Source: Lithobates sylvaticus | Taxonomy: Eukaryota; Chordata; Amphibia; Anura; Ranidae | Assembly: GCA_028564925.1 (NCBI GenBank) | Contig: CM053031.1 | Coordinates: 164,072,226-164,136,225, forward strand | DNA length: 64,000 bases | Direction of reading: 5' to 3' | In this document: positions 10,996 through 21,013 of the stretch, piece by piece | Layout: every line of letters starts with the position of its first letter | Position numbering within the stretch: position 1 is the first letter of the stretch | The notes under the pieces: generated by a model | What the model saw: the letters and a program-made list of their open reading frames with translations, nothing else | Told to the model about the DNA's origin: nothing | Databases searched by the model: none | Made by a program: the position numbers and the translations under genes

Positions 10996-12038
10996 TTATT
11001 CTGTTATATCAGCTTCAGGTGCCTGGTAGCTGGTGGTTATCCTAGACTTATTCATCTTTATGAGGGTCAGTAGATCAACCGAGTCGGTGGACAGGCGCAC
11101 CCTGTGATCGGTGACAAAGCCTCCAGCAGCACTGAATGTGCGTTCCGAAAGAACGCTGGATGCAGGACAGGCCAGTAGCTTAATTGCATACTGTGCAAGC
11201 TCTGGCCAGTGATCCATCCTCAAGACCCAGTAAGCCAGAGGATTTTCGGTGGGAAAGGTGACCAAGTCTGACCTTGCCCCTAGGTATTCCTGCACCATGT
11301 ATATCAGACACTGGCGATGGTTGCTGGAACCGATCATACCTTATCATACCTGCGGACTAAAAAATTGTCTGAACGCACCAGTCAGATGTCCACCTTCCCC
11401 ACCGCTCCTTCTGCTACTGACCGAAGCCTCAGCAACTCGTCGTCCAGGACCAGGAGTTTGTAACCTCCCAGTCTCTGGGACCCCGTTGCACAGACCTTTC
11501 TGCAAGGCCTCCCGGAGATGTCTCATCCTCTGCTTCCTCTGCAACGGCAAGATAAGGTCCGTAACCTTACCCTTGTACCGTAGATCAAGGAGAGTGGCCA
11601 GCCAGTAATGGTCCCTCTCCTTGATCCGAGGATCCTTCCGCAGGCTTTGCAGGATCAGGGAGGCCATGCAACGTAGGTTAGCTGAGGCATTCGGTCCGGA
11701 GTCTTCTGGATCACTGAGGAGGACATGATCCGCAGCCACCTTCTCCCAGCCACGTACAAGTCCACCTGTTTCTTGGGACTGTAAATCATCCCTAAAAGAC
11801 TGCTGATGCTGAGTGCCAGGCTCCACCTCCATGCTGACACAATCCTCCTCCTCCTCATCATCTTCCTGTGTGATAGGTGGGAGAGAAGGAACACTGTCTG
11901 GATAAAGGGGGTCTTGAGAGGCAAGGAAGTCCTCCTCTTCCTGCCTCTGTTCTGCCCTGTCCATTATTCCACGCAGCATATTCTCCAACAGGTGGACAAG
12001 AGGTACAGTGTCACTGATGCATGCACTGTCACTGCTCA
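10996..12038 (-). pseudogene. hAT transposase, C-terminal half (copy 1)
   Basis: This encodes the C-terminal part of a BED-finger hAT transposase. It includes the acidic linker (DDEEEEDCVS), the LRKDPRIKERDHYWLATLLDLRYKGK segment of the insertion/RNase H region around 11580-11650, and the hAT dimerisation domain (WELA/ACPASSVLSERTFSAAGG) near 11100-11200, ending QAPEADITE before the stop at 10996. Two open pieces (12039-11344 and 11337-10996) meet near 11340, where a few extra bases repeat TACCTTATCA and break the frame. It would cut and rejoin DNA ends as a dimer in the nucleus. Because PLE-1 splits the gene, this copy cannot act. Confidence 0.85.
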
Positions 12039-12378
12039 AAAAATATTTGGGCAGGATTTGGTAGAAATACAGCTGGTCTATCGCATCCCAAAATTGGATA
12101 TAATAAATTTCAATAGGCTAAAGTGTGCATAAACACTGGCCAGTACCCCTGGGGGATGCTTGGGGTAAGGATAGACACTAAGAGAGTGTATGCATTTGAA
12201 AAGGTAAATATTTATTCAAAGGAACATGGGTATATGCATATAAAACATGAAAATGTTCAGTATGTTACACAAGTATGGATAAGGTGCATACAGTTTTTTT
12301 GACCAAGTCAACAGCATGAACATACAAAAAATTTTGTGACAGAAAAGAACTTGCTTGATACATATATGATCAGGATGA

Positions 12379-12416
12379 TGCCGACATGTTTCGGACTTTA
12401 GTCCTTTTTCAAGGCA
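12379..12416 (-). ncRNA. hammerhead-ribozyme-like motif of PLE-1
   Basis: On the minus strand the order is outer strand TGCC, TTGAAAAA, inner stem GGAC, loop TAAA, GTCC, then GAAACATGTC and closing strand GGCA. The layout matches a type I hammerhead with a tiny stem III (AC-AU-GU) and a GUC cleavage triplet. Hammerhead motifs are known from Penelope-like elements. The catalytic box differs from CUGANGA (UUGAAAAA here), so self-cleavage is doubtful for this copy. The PLE-2 and PLE-3 motifs pair the same way with different bases. Confidence 0.6.
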
Positions 12417-13020
12417 ACTAGATATCCTTTGATTCACATCTAAATTATGTGAGAATCAGAGATTAGTACATATAATATATGACAGTAGATACAGTCTTTT
12501 CAAAACATTGCCAGAAAAGCCGGTATGGTATGTAAGTTGTAAGTATGGTACTCACATGTGATGCCAGTTTCAAAAATGCCACAGATGTAACCACAAATTG
12601 ATTGGTGTAAAAAATATGCATTAAGTAGAAGTAGTAAAAACAAAGTGGGAGTAGCCAAGAGTGTGGGAGTCTCGCTGCGACAGTTTCAGGCAGTTGCAAG
12701 GTCCTATACAGGACTGGGGCTAGGGCCCATATCCTGTAGCAAGAGACTAGCCAAGCAGTATGTAGTACTGTAATAAAAATAGAGTATATAAGGTATAAGT
12801 ATTCAGGAGTGAAATATAGTACAAATCGTATGCAGACACTAAAGTTAGAGTCTAGTTACCTGAGTATTGAAATGGCTGGTATAGGAGATCAGTGAGCTCC
12901 AAGGAGTCAGCAGCATGTGTCAACCTAATTTGGTGTGTGGGTTTATAACTTGTCAGATAATGGCAATCAGCTGGGCAGGAAGTGTGTATGTTCTGCATTG
13001 AGGGCTGATTGGGTGGCTGT

Positions 13021-13300
13021 CTGTGAGGGAAGAGCACCATGGCGCGCTTTGTGTTTTCCCAGAAGGACCTCTGACGGGGCGGCGCCGGGCGCGAGCACAC
13101 CAGGAAGGAGGGGTCGCATCCGGCGTCGTGACGTCACCGACGCGGGTACGGACCGCCGCTACAACGTGCTGCGCTCCAGATGGAGCGCAAACAGGAAGTA
13201 GACAGGTGGATTAGTCTAACAAAAGCGGGGAGAGGGCGCATGCGCACTGGGTAATGCGGCGCAAGCGTGCCAGGTCTTACCTGCGCCGGGTAACTAGCCT
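13021..13300 (-). promoter_or_regulatory. CpG-rich tract of PLE-1, possible internal promoter
   Basis: CpG-dense sequence containing GACGTCACCGACG (CRE-like) and GCGCATGCGCAC (NRF-1-like). It lies downstream of the coding region and 0.6-0.9 kb before the hammerhead-like motif. PLE-2 (GCGCATGCGCGAATGG, near 19340) and the PLE-3 remnant (GCGCATGCGCGAACGG, near 39535) have the same feature in the same position. In Penelope-like elements the terminal repeats can carry the promoter, so this is a reasonable candidate, but function is inferred. Confidence 0.45.
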
Positions 13301-13644
13301 GAAGTGGAGTAAGCCCATTGGTTGGATTGTATTAGAAAAAGGTTTGATGTAAAGAAGTATATGTATGTGGCAAGGAATCTGGCAGACATATGGTACACAT
13401 GCAGGGTGACACAGCAGAGTTGCAATACTGTGACAATAATGTCAGGAACGCAATGCTAGCATATAGGGCATGTACAATGGGGATGGACATGGGTACATCG
13501 TAACATTCTATGCATAGGGGAATAATAGGCATTATTACAAAAAGTTGGTTATGTGGATGCTTATGTGTGGGAAAGTGGGGTCAAAGGTCAAGTTCACAGA
13601 CCCCAGATTCGAAGCCTTCAAGATAAGGTTTGAAATTGAAGGCC

Positions 13645-15314
13645 TCATTGAGCCCGGGGGGGTAGGGTGGCATTGAGATGGAAAATCCATCGAAGTTCGC
13701 TTTGTAATAAAGCTTTGTTGTAGTCGCCACCTCGGGTAGGGGGTGGGATATGGTCTAGGGCTTTAAATGAGATTTTGGGGATAGCGTCATGATGGACAAT
13801 CATGCAATGTCGTCCTAATGGTAAATCAGGGTCTCGTTTATTGACACTGCAGATATGGCCATATATGCGCTTCCAAAAGGGTAGTTTGGTCTTGCCCACA
13901 TAGAAGCATCCACATTCACATTCAAGTAAGTACACAATACCAATGGATCGACAATTCACATAATGTTTAGGGAAAAACCGTTGGCCATTTGGCAAAACAT
14001 TGTGTATGTTAGATTTGGAAAGATACTTGCAGTAACTGCAATTGCCACATGGAAAAGTGCCTTTGAGCTGCTTATGGGACCTATTGCTAGATTTGTATTC
14101 ACTGGTAATGAGTTTGTCTCGGAGGGATGGAGCACGTCGATAGGTAATCAAAGGCTGTGGCGGAACAAAGGGTGAGAGGGATTTGTCAGTGGCAATAATA
14201 TGCCAATGTTTAGAAAGTATTTGAGTAATTTGATTGTATTGTTGGCAATAGTTTGTAATAATTCTAAGGGGAGATTGGGTTGTTGTGGAAGTTTGTTGGG
14301 TGGTGAGTAAGATGGAACGTGATTTGGATTTGGCTTTTTTGTATGCGTCTTTGAGGATGCTATTTTTGTAACCCCGTGCTCGTAATCTGCTACGTAAGAC
14401 GGAGGCCTCGTATTCAAAGGAGGTATCCGTCGAGCAGTTGCGTCGGGCACGGAGATATTGAGCAAATGGGATAGACTTGAGTAGGGGCTGTGGGTGAAAA
14501 CTTGAGGCAGCTAAAATGGTGTTGCCAGCCGTTGGTTTTCGGAACAAGTGGCTTTGTAAATGCCCATGTCCATCCTTGATGAGCGTTAAATCAAGGAAGG
14601 AGATGGAGCTAGTGCTATAAGTCATGGTAAATTTTAAATTTAGGGAATTAGAGGTGTTTAGAAATAGAAGAAATTGATGTAGTGTGTCGATTGGACCCTG
14701 CCACAAGATTAAAATATCGTCGATGTACCGACGGAAGGTAGCTATATACTTGGTATAGATGTTGGCAGCATTGTCTAAGAACAGTTTGCTTTCCCACTCC
14801 CCCAGGTACAGGTTGGCGTACGCCGGTGCGCAACAAGTGCCCATGGCGACGCCCTGTACCTGGAGGTAGTGGGACCCATTGAAGGAGAAAAAGTTGTGAG
14901 TAAGGATAAATTTGAGAGCTCTAATGATAAATATAGATAGATCATGAGGATATATGTTGGTGGTGGATAAGATGTATTGAATGGCTAAAAGGCCTAGGGA
15001 ATGAGGTATAGAACTATATAGGGCCTCCACGTCGATGGCGACCAGGACAGTGTCGGCATCGACATGGAGGTCCGATAGGCCTTGAAGTAAATGTGTTGTA
15101 TCACGTATATATGAAGGTAAGGTCTGTACTAAAGGCTGGAGTAGTTTGTCTACATAACGACTAAGGTTGTCAGTGAGGCAGCCACGTCCAGAGACAATTG
15201 GTCTGCCTGGTGGTCTGGGCAGGTTTTTATGCACCTTGGGTAGTGCATAAAATGTTGCCTCTTTGGGAAATTTGGTCCTGACGTTTTTCTTTAAAGAGAC
15301 ATGGTGAGAGAGAT
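13645..15314 (-). CDS. Penelope-like reverse transcriptase with GIY-YIG endonuclease (PLE-1)
   Basis: The frame stays open from the insertion point at 15314 (LSHHVSLKK...) to a stop at 13645; the first in-frame Met is at 15234. It contains the PLE RT core: FYALPKVHK, GRPIVSGRG, catalytic AIDVEALY (D68 counting from the Met), QVQGVAMGTCCAPAYANL and the YIDD box (170-173). These are followed by the thumb and a Cys-containing linker (CGNCSYC, 396-402). A GIY-YIG nuclease follows, with GIVY at 432-435, FYVG at 444-447 and the catalytic R456 in KRIYGH. This nuclease nicks target DNA for target-primed reverse transcription. No stop interrupts this part, so PLE-1 is probably young, although PLE-2 has cut it off from its N-terminus. 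Confidence 0.92.
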
Positions 15315-15479
15315 AAGAGATGGACTTCGGCTTCGTGGCCCTGTGGTGCCTCTTTCCCCCCTCCTGCTTCCTTTAAACCTAAATTCTAAGAACTTTCCAG
15401 CCCTGTCCACTAGTCTTCTAACATTTCATCTTTTGTTACCAACAAATCTGTCTCGCAATCAATAACCTACAACACATAC

Positions 15480-15962
15480 CCTCGGGTCATTCAAATCTAT
15501 CTCAGAGATGTTTGCAGGGCTTTAAAATCCCCCTTCAGGCTCATCCTGGACATTGTAATTAAAACCAGCTAGACAGGGTGGCAATTGTAGTAGTTATGAA
15601 CACGAGAAGGCCTACGAATCCATGTGTTACAAAATATTGAACAATCGCGAATGGTATCGTCCCATCGCCCCATCTCTCATAAAAAAATTTTCTCACCAAT
15701 ATGAGCAACTGATCTTTCATGCCTATCAGGCTACGGTCATTGACCAAAGTACTTGGAACTTTCTAAAGACCATTGAACCTACTATACCTACCTTTTACGC
15801 TTTACCCAAAATCCACAAGTCAACCACCAATCCCCCAGGACGTCCCATTGTATCAGGTTGTCATTGTTTAACAAAAAACGCAAGTGCCCTTGTGGACAAA
15901 TACCTTGCACCCCATGTTACACGCTTACCTTCCCATGTTAAGGATACACTTCATCTCCTTAA
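15480..15962 (+). pseudogene. PLE-2 reverse transcriptase, N-terminal part
   Basis: Translation gives the Penelope upstream signature IVIK-PA-GG near 15556-15590 (with frame slips), then an open stretch KAYESMCYKILNNREWYRPI, TFYALPKIHK, PPGRPIVSGC and LPSHVKDTLHLL, ending at the TTAA where another element is inserted. The stretch before 15600 needs several frame changes, so this end is decaying while the part after it is open. It corresponds to the fingers of RT just before the catalytic aspartate, which lies beyond the insertion. Confidence 0.8.
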
Positions 15963-16969
15963 CCACCTCAGTACAGTGCATTTTCACCCCCTTCCTGACC
16001 AAGCCATTTTTCAGCTTTCAGCGCTGTCACACTTTGAATGACAATTGCGCAGTCATACAACACTGTACCCAAATTAAATTGTTATCATTTTTTTTTTCCC
16101 CACAAATAGAGCTTTCTTTTGGTGGTATTTGATCACCTCTGCGGTTTTTATTTTTTGCGCAATAAACAAAAGAAGAGCGACAAATTAAAAAAAAAACAAT
16201 ATTTTTTTGCTTTTTGCTATACTAAATATCCCCAAAAAATATATAAAAAAACATTTTTTTTCCTCAGTTTCGGCCGATACGTATTCTTCTACATATTTAT
16301 TGGTAAAAAAAAATTGCAATTAGCGATCATTGATTAGTTTGCGCAAAAGTTATAGCGTTTACAAAATAGTGGGATAGTTTTATAGCATTTTTATTAATAT
16401 TTTTTCTTTTACTAGTAATGGCGGGGATCAGCGATTTTTTTATTGTGACTGCGACATTATGGCGGACACATCGGACATTTTTGACACATTTTTGGCACTA
16501 TTGTCATTTATACAGCAATCAATTGTATTTAAATGCATTGATTCATGTATAAATGACACTGGCAGTGAAGGGGTTAACCTCTAGGGGGCGGGGAGGGGTT
16601 AATTATGTTCCCTAGAGTGTTTCTTACTGTGGGGGGAGGGGACTCACAAGGGGAGGAGACCGATCGATGTTTCTCTGTACAGAGAACACACCATCGGCTC
16701 CTCTCCTCTGACAGGACGTTGATCTGTGTGTTTACACACACAGATCCACGGTCCCGCTGTGTTACCGGGCAATCGCGGGTGCCCAGCGGACATCGCGGCC
16801 GCTGGGCACGCGCGTCGGGTGCCCAGTGACACGGCGAGCGCATCGGGTGCCCAGTGACACGGCGCGCGCTCCCTGCAGTGCACAGAAGGGGAGGACGTCA
16901 TATGACGCCCTCCCGGAACGAGAGCTGCGCCGCCTGGCCGTCATTTGACGGCCGGCGGTGGCAAAGCAG
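15963..16969. mobile_element. non-autonomous TTAA element (piggyBac-like), 1,007 bp
   Basis: Flanked by TTAA at 15959-15962 and 16970-16973, the target duplication of piggyBac transposons. The ends are weakly inverted (CCACCTCAG versus GGCAAAGCAG, which reads CTGCTTTGCC inward). Inside is an AT-rich half with TTTCTTTTGGTGGTATTTGA and GCGCAAAAGTTATAGCG, and a GC-rich half with repeated GGGTGCCCAGTGACACGGCG. No transposase is encoded. The PLE-2 codons on either side of the TTAA are consecutive, so the insertion added only the element plus TTAA. I recall this sequence as very common in ranid frogs. Confidence 0.85.
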
Positions 16970-16973
16970 TTAA

Positions 16974-18426
16974 ATTATTATACAATTTGATTCTACCTCC
17001 CAATACCTGGCTCGTCACGCTGGACGTCGAATGTCTATACAACTGCATCCCCCATGATAGGGGCTTAGAGGTTATCCGAGATCTCCTTTCTGAACGGGGA
17101 CCCCGTTTTGATAACTATGCTGATTTTGTTTTGGACCTCCTTAAATTCATTCTAACAAAAAATCATTTTTTGTTTGATGGCTCCCACTTCCTCCAGGTGC
17201 AGGGTGTGGCTATGGGGACCAAATGTGCGCCCTCATGTGCCAACCTGTACCTGGGGGGGTGGGAACGTCATCTTTTCTCACATCTAACCTCCAACTACAA
17301 AACCTGTGTATTGCATTGGTTCAGATATATCGATGACATTTTATTATTTTGGTCTGGCTCTCATGCGGACCTCATTGATTTTTTTGATTCTTTAAGCATC
17401 AATAACTTTAATCTCAAATTCACTTTTGAATCTAGTCAGTCATCAGTCAATTTTCTTGACCTTACAATTAACATAGACAAATCGGGACGAATCAGCACGT
17501 CCTTATTTAGAAAGCTGACTGCCGGCAACACAATTTTACATGCCGAAAGCGCTCATCCTCAATCTTTACTTAATAGCATTCCGTACAGTCAGTATCTTCG
17601 GATTAGACGTAACTGTACCTCAAATGTGGATTTTCAAAAAGCATCTAACGAATTATTTCATAGACTTGTCAATAGAGGCTACAGTCGGGCACTTCTTAAG
17701 CGTTCTTTCAATAAGGTCAAGAAACTGGACAGATTTCAACTGATTCACAAGTCAAAAAACTTTTCAGACACTCAACCTGTTAGATTGATTACCCGTTTTT
17801 CATCTATGCATACCCAAATACGTGAGGTTGTTAACAAATTTTGGCCTCTATTACTTGCTGATTCTACAGTCAGCAAGTTTATTGGCCCACGCCCAGATAT
17901 AACATACAAGCGTTGTCCTTCATTACGTGACCGTCTTATTAGAAGTCACTATGCTCCAACAATAACCCAAAGTCGTCCTGACAATGGTACTTATTCGTGT
18001 GGGTCATGTGATATTTGTCAATTTGTCTCCAATTCTAGACTTACCCTGCTTCCTGATGGTTCTCTCCATGAAATCGCTCATCATGTTAACTGCAGAACAA
18101 TAGGTGTTGTATATCTAGCCACTTGTACCTGCGGATGCTTCTATATTGGCAAAACTAAACGGCCCTTTCAGGTCCGGATACGTGACCACATTAAACCTAC
18201 TCTTAAACGCATCACCACTACAGCCATTAATAGACATCTCGCTCTAGCACACAATTTTGATCCTAAACACATGCGTTTTTCGGCATTAGATCATGTCGAA
18301 ACGCATGTGCGTGGAGGAGGCATTGATGAAAAACTGTTGCAAATTGAAACCAAATGGATACATAATCTTAATGCTGTTAAGTACCCAGGTTTGAATGAAT
18401 ATATAAGCTTCAAGCCCTTTTTATGA
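16974..18426 (+). CDS. Penelope-like RT catalytic core and GIY-YIG endonuclease (PLE-2)
   Basis: Open from the TTAA junction to TGA at 18424-18426, about 483 codons. It begins KLLYNLILPPNTW, then catalytic LVTLDVECLY, FLQVQGVAMGTKCAPSCANLYLG, FRYIDDILLFW (YIDD box), the thumb (FLDLTINID, LFRKLTAGNT), a CGSCDIC zinc-like linker, and a GIY-YIG domain (GVVYLATCTCGCFYIGKTK, then catalytic R in QVRIRDH) followed by EKLLQIETKWI. It is homologous to PLE-1 along its length but clearly different (for example YIDDILLFW versus YIDDILILW), so the two are separate subfamilies. In its native form the protein would copy element RNA at a nicked target. Confidence 0.9.
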
Positions 18427-20271
18427 TTATTTTCTTTTCCTTTTTATTTTTTATATTCTAATTTGGCTATTTATCTACGCTCCTTGGTCGTGCGTTATCG
18501 TGTGAGTGGACCGCCCTTCTGGCGCTCGGGCACCTTGACAGCTGCCTTTTTCCATTAACTGGTTATAAATATAATTACTATATTTGAATGTTTTTATCTG
18601 TTAATAGTATACATTGCTGTATCTATATTGAACTCAAACATATGATCATTTACTGTTCATGTACATCTGTTATAAACTTATAGCACCCTTTATTTGCTCC
18701 ATATTCTTCTTGGTACTATTCCCTTTATGCAAATTATGTAACAACAACTGAATTTGTATGTTTTGCTAATTGACATATCAATCCCTATTTTTGTTTTGTT
18801 TAGTTAAAGCTCATGTGCCCCCATATCGCCACAATTGAAACCCCACTTTTGGTGGAAAATCTGGGTCCTGGCTCACCGCCCCTATCCCACTGCCCTTGTT
18901 ATCCACCTACCTTGGTCCCTGTGCCCGCCCGGAGTGATTGGGCACGTTTCACCCCATTTCTGGCTTTCCCACTTTTGCCGTTTTCATCTTGACCAATTGT
19001 ACTCCCTATTCGCATTGGTAACTGTTTGGGCACCCAAGGGCTGCGAACCTACGGCCGCAGCCCGCCTGGCTTTGCTGCCTGCATACCTCCCTAATGCTCC
19101 ACTGACACACTGGTAACCCAACAGCTCAAATTCCACTCTATGTCTTGGATCCAATGCACTACCATCTTCTCCATTGTCTCCAGCACATTTGCTCCGACAA
19201 ATGTGATGTATTACCCCCTCTATTCACTAGAGGGCTTTTTTTGTTCGGAATCCTTCACATGCGTGACCGTTGAGCTGCGCGCGCATCTCCCGAACATGTT
19301 GCACTATGGGAAATGTAGGCACACGCGCTAGCGCTACTGCGCATGCGCGAATGGCCCATTTTGCCCGCCGCCTCATCATGTTAATCATGATCAGGTGTGG
19401 AGGACCTATATAGCCTGCTTCCTCTCCAGCACTTTAGGTGTTGGGATTTGGAGTGCCATTTATGCTGTGAACTTCAATGATGCAGGTTTGTTCTCTTAAT
19501 CCCTCCAACCTATGCCCCATCTGTCTGCTTGAGACCTATTTATTGAGTTATACTGTACAATTTTTTCTGCAGCCACTGGTCCTCTGTTTGTGACTAATCT
19601 AAGTAGAGCTGTCTATCAGTCTGGTTTCAGACTGTTATCGTGCAGTCCTAATCAACCAACATCCATGTTCTCGGTGAGTTTTTTCTCCCCTTCCCTTGTC
19701 CTTAATGAATTGCTTTATCCATTCCTTTTCTTTTATGACTTTTTGTCTTTCTTTGTTATCTCTCACCAGAGTTGATTTTTTTCAAAATCTCTCATATGAC
19801 TGTTCTTACTTGGCGCTCCATTTATAATCCCCATCTTTGTTATATTGGTAAGTTCTCACACAATCTAACTTAGGCTATGTTTAGCCAGCCATTGGCAAGA
19901 TACACATATATTTTTTGCCACATTCATATATACATATATATATATTTTTTTTTGTTGTTCTTATCCCATCTCATCTTACCAGGCTCCCTATAGATCCTCG
20001 ATAGTTCCTTGCTCCCTGGGATCCAAGTACAATTGGCCCCACCCGCGACTTAGGTGGTTGCTCCAGCAATTTGGGGGTATGTGCCTTCTGTTACTCCGGG
20101 TGTGAATCCATTGGGCTCAATTTAGTGCAGTGTTATATGTTGGACGGTTGGGTTGCTTTGTGGCGATGTGCTGATACATGAATTGCTTTCTCTTTACTTA
20201 CTGTTCATATAAATAATTCTGTCGTGTTTTCATATTTCCTCAGATTTTTTCCTTACCTTACGGTACAAATT
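18427..20271 (+). other. PLE-2 3' untranslated/terminal region
   Basis: No open frame resembles a protein. Features are AT-rich stretches, a GC-rich tract with GCGCATGCGCGAATGG near 19340, a TATATAGCC box near 19410, and CT-rich stretches with possible splice-like signals (CTCACCAG near 19765). This order is shared with PLE-1 and the PLE-3 remnant and fits a Penelope terminal repeat that carries promoter elements. Confidence 0.6.
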
Positions 20272-20310
20272 GACCCTGAAGAAGCCATAGTATGGCGAAA
20301 CATGTTGGTC
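20272..20310 (+). ncRNA. hammerhead-ribozyme-like motif of PLE-2
   Basis: The order is outer strand GACC, CTGAAGAA, inner stem GCC, loop ATAGTAT, GGC, GAAACATGTT, closing strand GGTC. CTGAAGA matches the hammerhead box CUGANGA, GAAA matches the second box, and the GUU triplet before the closing strand is an allowed NUH site. One extra A lies between the box and stem II. Of the three copies this is the closest to a functional hammerhead. Identification is by motif and pairing only. Confidence 0.65.
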
Positions 20311-20398
20311 GGCTCTAGGGGGGGGGGGGGGGGGTGGGGGTTCATACAAACCGGGACGAGGTATAACTGACACCCAAGCTATCTAAGCCTCCCTTTCC

Positions 20399-20742
20399 AC
20401 ATGGTGAGAGAGATGTTGAGGGTGACTGGTGGTGTCATCCTCAAGGTTGTCAAAGATGTTGTCTAGATCAATGGTGTCAATCAAATCTGGGGGATCATTT
20501 TCCTCAAGAAGCTCAATGAGCTGCTGAAGGGCGGTGGTTTCTGTGGCAGTGTGTGTGACTGTGTCAGAGAAAGGGTTGGGAGTGTACATGCTATGTAATA
20601 GTAGTTTACGAATAAACAGGTGTATATCTTTGATTGCAGTGAATTTGTCAAGTTGTGATACTGGGCAAAAGGTGAGTCCTTTTTCGAGGACAGAAATTTC
20701 ATGAGAGGTAAGTGTATGGGAGGATTAATTGATGATATTGCA
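20399..20742 (-). pseudogene. PLE-1 N-terminal coding piece
   Basis: Minus-strand translation gives VLEKGLTFCPVSQLDKFTAI then KDIHLFIRKLLL, the conserved N-terminal motif of Penelope-like proteins (xLsKGLxFxPTP..D.F), followed by an acidic stretch (ELLEENDPPDLIDTIDLDN) and LSHHV at the PLE-2 insertion. Upstream codons (to 20998) are GC-rich and frame-shifted. It is the same element as 13645-15314: the 16-bp duplication sits at the cut end of both pieces. Confidence 0.75.
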
Positions 20743-21013
20743 GGAAGGTGATATTATCGTGTTGTTCTCTTGGGTTTTGGGTTTTGTGACATGTGTTGTT
20801 GGTGAGTGTAGTGATGCCCTCATTTTGTCTAAAAAATCTGCATTCTGGGATGCAGAAGGTAAAGAGTGAGATCTAACTGTCTTGGCAAGTGAGGGGGCCG
20901 CCGGCGAGTCCCCGAGAGGGGGGGGGGCGCCGGTGAGTCCCCGAGAGGGGAGGCGCCGGGGGTCCCCTCAAAGTCAGACACATCGTCACTCGAAAAGTCA
21001 CTGTCACTGCTCA

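Larger units (their letters stand above)
10651..12038 (-). mobile_element. hAT copy 1, C-terminal half (split by PLE-1)
   Basis: This is the 3' half of a minus-strand hAT element. From the left it has two subterminal tandem units of about 141 bp (10656-10890) and then the C-terminal half of the transposase. It stops at CACTGTCACTGCTCA (12024-12038), and exactly that 15-mer reappears at 20999-21013 where the N-terminal half resumes. The 9.0 kb between is PLE-1. The uninterrupted sequence can be read in copy 3 near 28290-28315. Confidence 0.85.
15315..20398 (+). mobile_element. PLE-2, Penelope-like retroelement (plus) inside PLE-1
   Basis: A plus-strand Penelope-like element bounded by the 16-bp duplication ACATGGTGAGAGAGAT (15299-15314 and 20399-20414). 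It is 5'-truncated, starting within the upstream coding region. It shows a decayed N-terminal stretch (15315-15600), the start of RT (15600-15962), a 1.0 kb TTAA element, the rest of RT and the GIY-YIG domain (16974-18426), and about 2 kb of 3' sequence with a GCGCATGCGC tract near 19340, a TATATAG box near 19410 and a hammerhead-like motif (20272-20310). A G run of 18 lies at 20321-20338 near its 3' end. Confidence 0.9.
12039..20998 (-). mobile_element. PLE-1, Penelope-like retroelement (minus), split by PLE-2
   Basis: This is a Penelope-like element inserted in hAT copy 1 and flanked by the 15-bp duplication CACTGTCACTGCTCA (12024-12038 and 20999-21013). Without the nested PLE-2 it is about 3.9 kb. 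On the minus strand it has a GC-rich start (20998-20860), an N-terminal coding piece (20740-20399), RT plus GIY-YIG endonuclease (15314-13645), a CpG-rich tract with GCGCATGCGC (13290-13050), a hammerhead-like motif (12416-12379) and an AATAAA near 12215. A middle coding segment present in PLE-2 (the IVIKPA...GG block) is not seen in PLE-1. Confidence 0.9.

Noticed and set aside
18835-19331. Small plus-strand frames after PLE-2
   Set aside because: No known domain; the region matches the non-coding terminal part of Penelope-like elements by position and motifs.
12039-20998. PLE-1 and PLE-2 as one element with a long intron
   Set aside because: They have opposite orientation, different RT sequences and perfect target duplications, which fit nested insertion.
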